Translations under genes and position numbers: made by a program
From: Albidovulum sp.
GTDB taxonomy: Bacteria; Pseudomonadota; Alphaproteobacteria; Rhodobacterales; Rhodobacteraceae
Assembly (NCBI GenBank): GCA_030837785.1
Contig: JAUQYA010000148.1
Location: 1-18,042 of the forward strand
Direction of reading: 5' to 3'
DNA: 18,042 bases
Shown here: positions 1 through 7,500 of the stretch, one piece after another
How positions within the stretch are numbered: position 1 is the first letter of the stretch
How the letters are laid out: each line of letters opens with the position of its first letter
Notes under the pieces: generated by a model
What the model was told of the DNA's origin: nothing
Databases searched by the model: none
What the model saw: only the letters and a program-made list of their open reading frames with translations

Positions 1-63
1 CTTCGTCGGCAACAAGGGCTGGATCACCGACCACTCGAAATCCGTCAGATCGAAACGCCCCAT
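1..63 (-). CDS. IS5-family transposase, N-terminal 21 codons (runs off window)
   Basis: The ATG is at 63-61 on the minus strand and the frame stays open to the window edge. The residues MGRFDLTDFEWSVIQPLLPT match the usual beginning of IS5-family transposases with an N-terminal DUF4096 domain (aspartate and tryptophan in a 'LTDxEW..I.PLLP' pattern). The DDE catalytic part is outside the window, so integrity of the gene cannot be judged. An AG-rich ribosome-binding stretch (AGGACGGGAGG in gene orientation) precedes the ATG. The same coding start recurs at 17981. Confidence 0.8.
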   Translation of the reverse strand, partial: MGRFDLTDFEWSVIQPLLPTK

Positions 64-138
64 GCCTGCCTCCCGTCCTTTCGCAGAAGTGAATCACAGG
101 CTTGCCTCCCGAGGAATCCCTTTTATGGGTATGTGACC
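1..138 (-). mobile_element. IS5-family insertion sequence, left-hand copy, terminal part only
   Basis: Bases 2-138 are the exact reverse complement of 17906-18042, so the same element lies at both window ends in inverted orientation. The element's outer end is at 138 (reading inward on the minus strand it begins GGTCACATACCC), next to TA at 139-140. That fits the IS427-type group of the IS5 family, which inserts at CTAG-like sites and duplicates TA. About 75 bases separate the tip from the transposase start codon. The rest of the element and its other inverted repeat lie outside the window. Confidence 0.85.
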
Positions 139-439
139 TAGTCTGCCAGCACCGCCACTTGCCTTCGTGAAAGCGTTCTCCCGATCCGACTGCGGCCGGA
201 TTTTTCCGTTGTTTTCGAGGGTTATGCGGGAGGGACTGTTAACCGGCCCAGCCGTCAGCTGGCCCGAAAGCGGTCTCTCCGGACCGATATTCTCCGGACC
301 TGTTGACTGCGCGGATTTGGTGAATTTTTCGCAAACAACTAAAAACGCTATGTTTTCCGAGCCATAATGCTGAGCACTTCGATTTCAGGGGCGCACTTCA
401 GAAGGAACAGAAATCGAACTCCACCGCCCTTGGATGGCG
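139..439. other. non-coding stretch, no gene supported
   Basis: These 301 bases lie between the IS tip and the end of the GIY-YIG gene. Short ORFs exist but carry no recognisable protein. The stretch is locally richer in A/T than its surroundings (for example 320-370). It holds a 10-base direct repeat TCTCCGGACC at 276-285 and 291-300, and a 9-base perfect inverted repeat at 378-418. It may be old sequence at the island edge. Confidence 0.5.
378..418. repeat. 9-bp perfect inverted repeat just beyond the GIY-YIG stop
   Basis: TTCGATTTC at 378-386 and GAAATCGAA at 410-418 are exact reverse complements with a 23-base loop. The site begins 22 bases past the stop of the minus-strand GIY-YIG gene. 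A transcript from that gene could fold here, but no run of U follows, so a classical intrinsic terminator is not supported. A protein-binding site is the alternative. Confidence 0.4.
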
Positions 440-1378
440 TCAGCCGACCGTTCCTGTCGCCATGTCTTGGCTCGCCTCCCAGTCCGCGTAGGTGCGTCCG
501 TCCGGAAGCTTCCAGAGAATTCGACCGTTGGCACTTGCGCCGATTACAGCCGCAGCCGCAGCGGACGAGGAAGTGAAGCTGTAGTCGCTTGTGAAAACAA
601 GAACATCACCGTCTTCCCGAAGAACGCCCTTCTCGACGAGCGTGTTCCTGAGGGTGGCCGTGCCCCTTGGTATCGTTCGTGTCGTTCGGACCCTCGCCCT
701 TGACCCGGCAGTGATCACGAAGTCCCCGGAGGGACCGATCTCCATCTCGGCAGCGAAGCCCTCGCCGCGAAAGAAGAAGCGAGGGCTTGCGTGGGCTTCA
801 GCCGTTGGCAAGGCCTGCTCCGGCATCTGTTCCGGGGCGCGCCCCCGGATCTCACGAAACAAATCCCAGCCAAGAGCACCGACCAGCGTTTTTGTCTGGT
901 CCACGAACTCGTCCATCGCGGCGCGGTCTGGCAGCGGCAACTTGCCGGCGTCATCGGAGGGTGTCCGCGAATTGGGAAGGGTCCAGCGCGGGTTGCTCCC
1001 GACGCCGCGGATAAGGCAGGCTTCGACATAACGCGCGTGGCTCTTGGTGAGGTTCTCATCCTTGCTGATCAGGACGACCGTATCGGTCCAGAAACCCCTG
1101 GCGTCTCGCCCGCCCTCGTTGGAGTTGTGATACGACAGGCGGGCGCCGACACCTTCCGACTCGCCGATGTAGGAAAGCTGACGATCCTGTGCGTCCTCGT
1201 CGGCGCCGATCAGGATGTACACGCCGGGCCGCTCGATCTCGGGGAAGGCCTCGCGGACCCGTCGCAGCTGGTTGCGACGGAAGGCAATGGCCTGGATCGT
1301 GGACATCGAAATCTGCGCCACCCGGATCCCGTTCGGGTCGCCGTCGAGCAGGAAGATGTTGATCGAGCGGGGTTTCAC
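440..1378 (-). CDS. GIY-YIG nuclease family protein with C-terminal DUF4357
   Basis: This 312-residue protein starts at a GTG (1378-1376) with an AAGG element about nine bases upstream. Residues 50-150 carry the GIY-YIG nuclease signature: GVY at 52-54, YIG at 70-72, an arginine at 80 in 'VGARLSYH' and the metal-binding type glutamate at 119 in 'YVEACLI'. Catalysis is therefore plausible. Residues about 248-302 match DUF4357, ending in 'LPDGRTYADWE'. GIY-YIG/DUF4357 proteins are a known family, but their substrate is not established. The gene diverges from the antitoxin-hsdMSR operon across a 64-base gap, suggesting shared control and possibly an accessory or alternative nuclease role beside the restriction system. 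That link is inferred from position alone. Confidence 0.85.
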   Translation of the reverse strand: MKPRSINIFLLDGDPNGIRVAQISMSTIQAIAFRRNQLRRVREAFPEIERPGVYILIGADEDAQDRQLSYIGESEGVGARLSYHNSNEGGRDARGFWTDTVVLISKDENLTKSHARYVEACLIRGVGSNPRWTLPNSRTPSDDAGKLPLPDRAAMDEFVDQTKTLVGALGWDLFREIRGRAPEQMPEQALPTAEAHASPRFFFRGEGFAAEMEIGPSGDFVITAGSRARVRTTRTIPRGTATLRNTLVEKGVLREDGDVLVFTSDYSFTSSSAAAAAVIGASANGRILWKLPDGRTYADWEASQDMATGTVG

Positions 1379-1396
1379 GAAATCGCCTTGCGTCCA

Positions 1397-1413
1397 TGGC
1401 CACTTTGGCCACT
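1397..1413. promoter_or_regulatory. candidate operator: paired TGGCCACT direct repeats in the divergent intergenic region
   Basis: TGGCCACT occurs at 1397-1404 and again at 1406-1413, a nine-base step; each copy contains the palindrome TGGCCA. The pair sits in the 64-base gap between the GIY-YIG gene and the antitoxin gene. Phd/YefM antitoxins commonly bind short palindromes upstream of their own gene, so this is a reasonable autoregulatory site. No clear -10 box can be assigned, and binding is inferred. Confidence 0.35.
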
Positions 1414-1442
1414 ATTGCCCGATCGTTAGCAGGTGGCACACC

Positions 1443-1622
1443 ATGCAGGCAATATCGGCCAAGGACGCGAAGTATAATTTCGGCAGGCTGATCGACATGG
1501 CGCGGGCTGGGCCCGTAACTGTCGAGAAGCATGGCCGCGCGGTCGTCGTCGTGCTGGCGGTCGAGGAATATGAGCGTCTGAAGGCAATGGAAGCGGGGCA
1601 GAATGATCAGTCGGGCAAATAA
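1443..1622 (+). CDS. Phd/YefM-family antitoxin-like protein, no toxin partner
   Basis: This 59-residue protein starts at the ATG at 1443, which has AGGTGG seven bases upstream; an in-frame extension upstream overlaps the divergent gene and is unlikely. It shows the Phd/YefM fold pattern: 'MQAISAKDAKYNFGRLIDMA' (DNA-binding half), then 'GPVTVEKHGRAVVVVLAVEEY' and a short C-terminal helix. Family members usually repress their own operon and neutralise a toxin such as Doc, RelE or YoeB encoded next to them. No toxin gene follows: after 42 bases comes hsdM in the same frame. The C-terminal toxin-binding tail is short. I infer that it now acts as a repressor of the restriction operon, or is a leftover. 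Confidence 0.8.
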   Translation: MQAISAKDAKYNFGRLIDMARAGPVTVEKHGRAVVVVLAVEEYERLKAMEAGQNDQSGK

Positions 1623-1664
1623 GGGCGGGGCGTTCGGCTCGACATCAGTCATGGACTCCCGGCC

Positions 1665-3236
1665 GTGAACGGCGCCAGCGGGATCGAGCGCGCCGAGTTG
1701 CACAAGACCATCTGGCGCATCGCCAACGACCTGCGCGGCAGCGTCGATGGCTGGGACTTCAAGAGCTATGTCCTCGGGATGCTGTTCTACCGCTTCATTT
1801 CCGAGAACCTGACCGGTTATCTGAACGAACAGGAGCACCGCGCGGGCAGCCCGGATTTCGACTATGCCCGGCTGCCTGATGCCGAGGCCGAGTTCGGCCG
1901 AACGGAAACCGTGAAGGAAAAGGGTTTCTACATCCTGCCCTCCGAGCTGTTCGCCAATGTGCGGGCACGGGCGCGCCATGACCCCAACCTGAACGAAACG
2001 CTTGAGCGCATCTTCAGCCATATCGAAGGGTCGGCCCTTGGCGCGGACAGCGAGGATGATTTCAAGGGCCTGTTCGACGACCTCGACGTGAACAGCAGCA
2101 AGCTTGGCCCGACGGTCGCCCGGCGCAACGAAAAGCTGGTGGGCCTGCTGGACGCCATCGGCGACCTGCCGCTGTCGAATGGCGGCTTTTCCGGCAACAG
2201 CATCGACCTGTTTGGCGATGCCTATGAATACCTGATGCAGATGTATGCCTCGACCGCCGGCAAGTCGGGGGGCGAGTTCTATACCCCGCAAGAGGTGTCG
2301 GAACTCTTGGCCCGCATCACCGTCATGGGCAAGACCGAGGTGAACAAGGTCTATGACCCGGCCTGCGGGTCGGGTTCGCTGCTTCTGAGCTTTGCCAAGG
2401 TTCTGGGGCATGACCGGGTGCGGCAGGGCTTTTACGGGCAGGAAATCAACCTGACCACCTACAACCTGTGCCGGATCAACATGTTCCTGCACGATGTGAA
2501 CTATGAAAAATTCGACATCGCGCATGGCGATACGCTGACCGACCCGGCGCATTGGGATGACGAGCCGTTCGAGGCCATCGTGTCCAATCCGCCCTATTCG
2601 ATCCGCTGGGCGGGCGATGCCAATCCGCTGCTGATCAACGATCCGCGCTTTGCGCCTGCCGGGGTGCTGGCGCCGAAAAGCAAGGCGGATCTGGCCTTCA
2701 CCATGCATATCCTGTCCTGGCTGGCGGTGAACGGCACCGCCGCCATCGTCGAGTTTCCGGGGGTGCTCTATCGCGGCGGGGCGGAACAGAAGATCCGCAA
2801 ATACCTGATCGACAACAACTATGTCGATGCGGTGATCCAGCTTCCGCCCGACCTGTTCTTTGGCACCACGATTGCCACCTGCATCATCGTGCTGAAGAAA
2901 TCGAAATCCGACAACGCGACGCTGTTCATTGATGGAAGCGCGCTGTTCACGAGGGTCGGCAACAAGAACCGGCTGGCGGGTGCGCATCGGCAAGCCATCC
3001 TTGACGCTTTCGCTGCGCGGGCGGATGCGCCGCATTTCGCCAGGGTTGTCGAGAATGCCGAGATTGCGGAAAACGGCTACAATATCTCGGTATCTTCCTA
3101 CGTCGCGCAGGAGGATACGCGCGAAGCGGTGGATATCCGCGCGCTCAATGCCGAGATTGCCGGCATCGTCGCCCGCCAATCGGTGCTGCGGGCCGAGATT
3201 GACGCCATCGTGGCCGATCTGGAGGCAGAGGCATGA
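1665..3236 (+). CDS. hsdM: type I restriction-modification system, adenine methyltransferase subunit HsdM
   Basis: This 523-residue protein has the N-terminal HsdM helical domain ('TIWRIANDLRGSVDGWDFKSY', up to about residue 170) and an N6-adenine methyltransferase domain. The SAM-binding motif DPACGSGSL is at about 231-239 and the catalytic NPPY at 308-311. It methylates adenine in the target set by HsdS and protects host DNA. GTG 1665 is the chosen start: the nearby ATG at 1651 is out of frame and stops at once, and the in-frame codons upstream end at the antitoxin's TAA. The ribosome-binding site is weak, so translation may be coupled to the antitoxin gene 42 bases upstream. Its stop overlaps the hsdS start as ATGA. 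Length is normal for the family. Confidence 0.95.
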   Translation: MNGASGIERAELHKTIWRIANDLRGSVDGWDFKSYVLGMLFYRFISENLTGYLNEQEHRAGSPDFDYARLPDAEAEFGRTETVKEKGFYILPSELFANVRARARHDPNLNETLERIFSHIEGSALGADSEDDFKGLFDDLDVNSSKLGPTVARRNEKLVGLLDAIGDLPLSNGGFSGNSIDLFGDAYEYLMQMYASTAGKSGGEFYTPQEVSELLARITVMGKTEVNKVYDPACGSGSLLLSFAKVLGHDRVRQGFYGQEINLTTYNLCRINMFLHDVNYEKFDIAHGDTLTDPAHWDDEPFEAIVSNPPYSIRWAGDANPLLINDPRFAPAGVLAPKSKADLAFTMHILSWLAVNGTAAIVEFPGVLYRGGAEQKIRKYLIDNNYVDAVIQLPPDLFFGTTIATCIIVLKKSKSDNATLFIDGSALFTRVGNKNRLAGAHRQAILDAFAARADAPHFARVVENAEIAENGYNISVSSYVAQEDTREAVDIRALNAEIAGIVARQSVLRAEIDAIVADLEAEA

Positions 3237-3940
3237 GCCGGATCGACGCGCTGATTGCCGAGCTTTGCCCGGATGGGGTGGAGCATCGAGGGCTGGGCGA
3301 GGTTGGACAATTTGTTCGCGGGAACGGGCTGCAAAAGAGCGATCTTACCGACGCGGGCGTTGGAGCCATTCATTACGGCCAAGTTCACACGATTTACGGG
3401 ACGTGGGCAGATGCAACCCGTTCGTTTGTCAGCGAGAAGACGGCTCGCAAGTTACGCAAGGCGCGATCTGGTGATCTGGTGATCGCCACCACAAGCGAAG
3501 ATGATGCCGCTGTTGCCAAAGCGGTTGCATGGGTCGGGCCCGATGAAATCGCGGTAAGCGGTGATGCTTATATCTATCGACATTCACTTCAACCGAAGTA
3601 TGTCGCCTATTTTTTCCAGACCGAGGATTTTCAGGCGCAGAAAACGCGACATATCACGGGAACCAAGGTTCGGCGCATATCCGGCGATAGCCTTGCCAAG
3701 ATCAAAATTCCCGTTCCGCCACTCGAAATTCAGCAAGAAATCGTTGTAATCCTTGACAAATTCACTAAGCTGGAGGCGGAGCTGGAGGCGCGGCGTCGGC
3801 AGTATAGACATTACCGCGACGAACTGCTGACCTTCGCGGCAGCGGGCAGCGGGCAGCGGGCAGCGGGCAGCGGGCAGCGGGCAGCGGGCAGCGGGCAGCG
3901 GGCAGCGGGCAGCAGAAGTAAGGTGGGCGACCTTGGGTGA
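3233..3940 (+). CDS. hsdS: HsdS specificity subunit, first half (TRD1), frame broken at a 7-bp repeat
   Basis: This 235-residue protein overlaps hsdM by ATGA. Residues 1-158 form the first target-recognition domain; 'IPVPPL' at 159-164 begins the conserved helical spacer that ends 'RRRQYRHYRDELLTF' near residue 201. The tail (202-235) is translated repeat (GSGQRAA units) ending in KVGDLG and a TGA at 3938-3940. A normal HsdS has two such halves in one chain of roughly 400-450 residues, so this is half a protein in the phase seen. Removing one 7-bp unit joins it in frame to the next ORF (428 residues). The TRD section is lower in GC than hsdM and hsdR, as is usual for exchangeable recognition domains. 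As a half subunit it might still dimerise, as known for truncated HsdS of EcoR124 and NgoAV types. Confidence 0.9.
   Translation: MSRIDALIAELCPDGVEHRGLGEVGQFVRGNGLQKSDLTDAGVGAIHYGQVHTIYGTWADATRSFVSEKTARKLRKARSGDLVIATTSEDDAAVAKAVAWVGPDEIAVSGDAYIYRHSLQPKYVAYFFQTEDFQAQKTRHITGTKVRRISGDSLAKIKIPVPPLEIQQEIVVILDKFTKLEAELEARRRQYRHYRDELLTFAAAGSGQRAAGSGQRAAGSGQRAAGSRSKVGDLG
3839..3913 (+). repeat. heptanucleotide tandem repeat (GCAGCGG), 10 full copies plus 5 bases, inside hsdS
   Basis: Ten identical GCAGCGG units fill 3839-3908, followed by a partial GCAGC to 3913; no unit differs. Because 7 is not a multiple of 3, each unit gained or lost shifts the hsdS frame. No frame of the repeat contains a stop codon; it encodes GSGQRAA over 21 bases. 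Three outcomes follow. With 10 units (seen) the chain stops at TGA 3938-3940. With 9 or 12 units it is fused to TRD2 (428 or 435 residues). With 8 or 11 units it stops at TAA 3919-3921. The tract lies exactly between the two HsdS halves. Purity over 75 bases suggests recent or ongoing slippage. Confidence 0.95.
3920..3935 (+). promoter_or_regulatory. internal ribosome-binding site and TTG start for the second HsdS half
   Basis: AAGGTGGG at 3920-3927 is a good Shine-Dalgarno match, with its core seven bases before TTG 3933-3935. That TTG is in the frame of the second half and is the last start before TRD2. The first half's stop (TGA 3938-3940) overlaps the start region, and the stop of the third phase (TAA 3919-3921) touches the Shine-Dalgarno site. 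Both arrangements favour coupled re-initiation when the chain is not fused. Confidence 0.55.
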
Positions 3941-4526
3941 TCTTTACAACTCATCTTCGGGGCTTTCAAAGAGCGCGGATCAATTCGGATTTGGTCATCC
4001 TTTCCTGTCGTTCAAGACTGTATTCAACAATCCGGTTGTTCCCGTTGAGTTACCAAATCTTGTCAATACGACAGAATCCGAGCGGGTCCGCTATTCGATC
4101 AAGAAGGGCGATGTTTTCGTCACAAGGACAAGCGAAGACCTTGAAGGGCTTGGCATGAGTTGTGCCGCACTCAGGGATTACCCGAATGCCACGTTTAATG
4201 GCTTTACAAAGCGACTTCGGCCCAAAGAGGACAATATTATCGACGCCCAGTTCGCGGCGTATTTCTTTCGGTCCTCACTTTTCAGAACGCAGATTGCCAA
4301 AATGGCGGTGCTGTCCACGCGCGTCAGCCTCAATGACGGCATCCTCTTGCGGATCCGCATCCCCGTCCCACCCCTCGCCGAGCAGGCCCGCATCGTCGCC
4401 ATTCTCGACCGTTTCGATGCTCTGGTGAACGGCCTCTCCAGCGGCCTGCCGGCCGAGATCGCCGCGCGGCGGCGCCAGTATGAGCATTACCGCGACCGGC
4501 TGCTGACATTCCCCGAGGCCGCATGA
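3933..4526 (+). CDS. hsdS: HsdS specificity subunit, second half (TRD2), separate frame
   Basis: From TTG 3933 this is 197 residues. The frame is also open upstream through the repeat, reading 'EVRWATLGDLYNSSSGL', which is the usual entry into a second HsdS recognition domain and shows the two halves were one gene. TRD2 covers about 1-142; 'IPVPPL' recurs at 143-148, and the second conserved helix ends 'RRRQYEHYRDRLLTF' at about 193, nearly copying the first half. The helix is about 13 residues longer than its counterpart. It overlaps hsdR by ATGA. In the phase seen it is either made from its own start or not made; it becomes part of a full HsdS when the repeat has 9 or 12 units. Confidence 0.88.
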   Translation: MGDLYNSSSGLSKSADQFGFGHPFLSFKTVFNNPVVPVELPNLVNTTESERVRYSIKKGDVFVTRTSEDLEGLGMSCAALRDYPNATFNGFTKRLRPKEDNIIDAQFAAYFFRSSLFRTQIAKMAVLSTRVSLNDGILLRIRIPVPPLAEQARIVAILDRFDALVNGLSSGLPAEIAARRRQYEHYRDRLLTFPEAA

Positions 4527-7500
4527 CCGACGCCGCTTCGCCTCCGCGCTATGAGCCTATCGCGCTGTCGGGCGAATCCACCGTCGTCGCCGAATTCCTG
4601 CCCGACCCGCAGGATGCGGCAGCCACGGGCTGGCAGTCCGAGGCCGAGCTTGAACGGGCCCTGATCAGGCAGTTGCAGGCGCAGGCCTATGAGTATCTGC
4701 CCATCACGTCAGAGGCCGACCTGATCGCCAACCTGCGCCGCCAGTTGGAGCGGCTGAACAAGGTCACGCTCTCGGACGCCGAATGGGGGCGCTTCTTTGC
4801 CACCAGCATCGCCGGCGCCAATGACGGCATTCTGGAAAAGACCGCGCGCATCCAGGAAGACCATGTGCAGGTGCTGAAGCGCGACGATGGCACAGCCAAG
4901 AACATCGCCCTGATCGACAAGGCGAATATCCACAACAACACGCTTCAGGTCGTCAACCAGTATGAGGTTCCTGGCGGTGAAGGCGGTGGCGCGCGGGCCA
5001 ATCGCTATGACGTGACCATTCTGGTGAACGGCCTGCCGATGGTGCATGTCGAGTTGAAACGCCGCGGCGTGGACATCCGCGAGGCATTCAACCAGATCAA
5101 CCGCTACAGCCGCGACAGCTTCTGGGCGGGTTCGGGCCTGTTCGACTATGTGCAGCTTTTCGTGATCTCGAACGGCACGCTGACCAAGTATTATTCAAAC
5201 ACCGTGCGCGACGGCCACCTTGCCGAAAGCCGGGGGAAACGGTCGCGGCAAAAGACCTCGAACAGCTTCGCCTTCACCAGCTGGTGGGCGGATGCAGCAA
5301 ACCGCCCGATCACCGATCTGGCCGGCTTTGCCCGGACCTTCCTTGCGAAACACTCGATCCTGAACATCCTGACCCGCTATTGCGTGTTCGACGTGGATCG
5401 CAAGCTGCTGGTGATGCGCCCCTACCAGATCGTGGCCGCCGAACGGATCCTGCAGCGCATCGGCACCGCCACCAATCACCGCCAGTTGGGCACGATCGCG
5501 GCCGGCGGATATATCTGGCACACCACCGGCAGCGGCAAGACGCTGACCAGCTTCAAGGCGGCGCAGCTGGCGCGCGGCCTGCCCACCATCGACAAGGTGC
5601 TGTTCGTCGTCGATCGCAAGGATCTGGATTACCAGACCATGCGTGAATACGAACGGTTCGAGAAGGGCGCGGCCAATTCCAACACCTCGACGGCGGTGCT
5701 GCAACGGCAGCTGGAAGACCCGAACGCACGCATCATCATCACCACGATCCAGAAGCTGGCCCGCTTCGTGGTCAAGAACCGCAAGCATCCGGTCTATGAC
5801 CAGCATGTGGTGGTGATCTTCGATGAATGTCACCGCAGCCAGTTCGGCGACATGCACAGCGAGATCACCAGGGTTTTCCGGCGCTATCACCTGTTCGGCT
5901 TTACCGGCACGCCGATCTTCGCCGAAAACTCTGCCAGCGGGGGCAATCCGCTGCGGCGCACGACCGAACAGGCTTTCGGCGACAAGTTGCACACCTACAC
6001 GATTGTCGATGCGATCAACGACAGGAACGTGCTGCCCTTCCGCATCGACTATATCAACACGATCAAGGCCGGGACGGCGATCCGCGACAAGCAGGTATCC
6101 GCCATCGACACCGAACGCGCCCTGCTGGCGCCCGAACGGATTGCGCAGATCGTCGGCTATATCCGCGAGCATTTCGACCAGAAGACCCGCCGCGCCAACA
6201 CCTATCGCCATGACGGCAAGCGGCTGGCCGGGTTCAACTCGCTGTTCGCGACGGCCTCGATCGAGGCGGCCAAACGCTACTATCTGGAATTTGCCGCGCA
6301 GCAGGCGGCTTTGCCCGCGGCGCAGCGGCTGAAGGTCGGGCTGATCTACAGTTTTGCCGCCAACGAGGACGATGAGGGCGGAATCCTGGGCGAGGAGGAA
6401 TTCGAGACCGAGGGGCTGGACCAATCCTCTCGCGATTTCCTCGATGCGGCGATCAAGGATTACAACGCGCATTTCGGCACCAGTTTCGATACCTCGGCGG
6501 AGAAGTTCCAGAACTATTACAAGGACCTGTCACAGCGACTGAAAAAACGCGAGCTTGATCTGGTGATCGTGGTGAACATGTTCCTGACCGGCTTTGACGC
6601 GACCACGCTGAACACGCTGTGGGCGGACAAGAACCTGAAGGCACATGGGTTGATCCAGGCCTATTCGCGCACCAACCGCATCCTCAACTCGGTCAAGACC
6701 TACGGAAACATCGTTTCTTTCCGCAACCTGGAGCAGGAAACCAACGACGCGCTGGCGCTGTTCGGCAACAAGGATGCGAAGGGCATCGTGCTGCTGAAAC
6801 CCTATGGCGAATATTACCAGGAGTATCAGAAGCGGGTCGATGAGCTTCTTGCCGGGTTTCCCCTGGGCAGCGCCATTATCGGCGAAACCGCGCAGAAGGC
6901 ATTCATCAAGCTTTTCGGCTCGATCCTGCGGCTGAAGAACATCCTTGTCGCTTTTGACGACTTCGCCGGCAACGAGATCCTGAGCGAGCGCGATTTTCAG
7001 GATTATCAGAGCCTGTATCTGAACCTGCACGCCGAGTTCCGTGCTGCGTCGGGGTCTGACAAGGAGGCGATCAACGATGACGTGGTGTTCGAGATCGAGC
7101 TTATCAAGCAGGTGGAGATCAACGTCGATTACATCCTGCTGCTGGTGGAGCGATACCTGAAGAAGAAGGGCACGGGCGAAGACAAGGAAATTCGCGCCAC
7201 CATCGACCGTGCGGTCAACTCGAGCCCGTCCCTACGCAACAAGAAGGATCTCATCGAGCAGTTCGTCGACACCGTTTCCACCAAGGCCAGGGTAGATGCG
7301 CAATGGCAGGCCTTCGTCGCGGCGAAGCGGGCCGAGGAGCTGGAGCGCATCATCACGGAAGAGAACCTGAACGCGGAAGCGACCCGCGCCTTCATCGACA
7401 GCGCCTTCCGTGATGGCAGCGTGCCCGCCGCTGGCACGGCAATCACCAGGATCCTTCCGCCGGTATCGCGGTTCTCGAAGCACAACGGGCACGCGGCCAA

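Noticed and set aside
1623..1664. Toxin gene between the antitoxin and hsdM
   Set aside because: Only 42 bases are available; the ATG at 1651 stops after five codons. The divergent neighbour is a 312-residue nuclease, not a Doc/RelE-like toxin.
1056..3179. 707-codon minus-strand open frame opposite hsdM
   Set aside because: It is antisense to a full-motif HsdM and runs out of frame into the GIY-YIG gene; its composition is typical of GC-rich mirror frames and no domain is recognisable.
3839..3913. Tandem repeat as a CRISPR-like or recombination array
   Set aside because: Units are contiguous 7-mers without spacers and lie inside a reading frame, so slippage in a coding repeat explains them better.
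3933..4526. Second hsdS ORF as an independent full specificity gene
   Set aside because: Its frame is open upstream through the repeat into the usual TRD2 entry sequence, and it holds only one recognition domain, so it is the second half of one gene.
5195..6472. 425-codon minus-strand frame opposite hsdR, and a similar 300-codon plus-strand frame at 8504-9406 opposite the recombinase
   Set aside because: Both are mirror frames of well-supported genes, with no motifs of their own.
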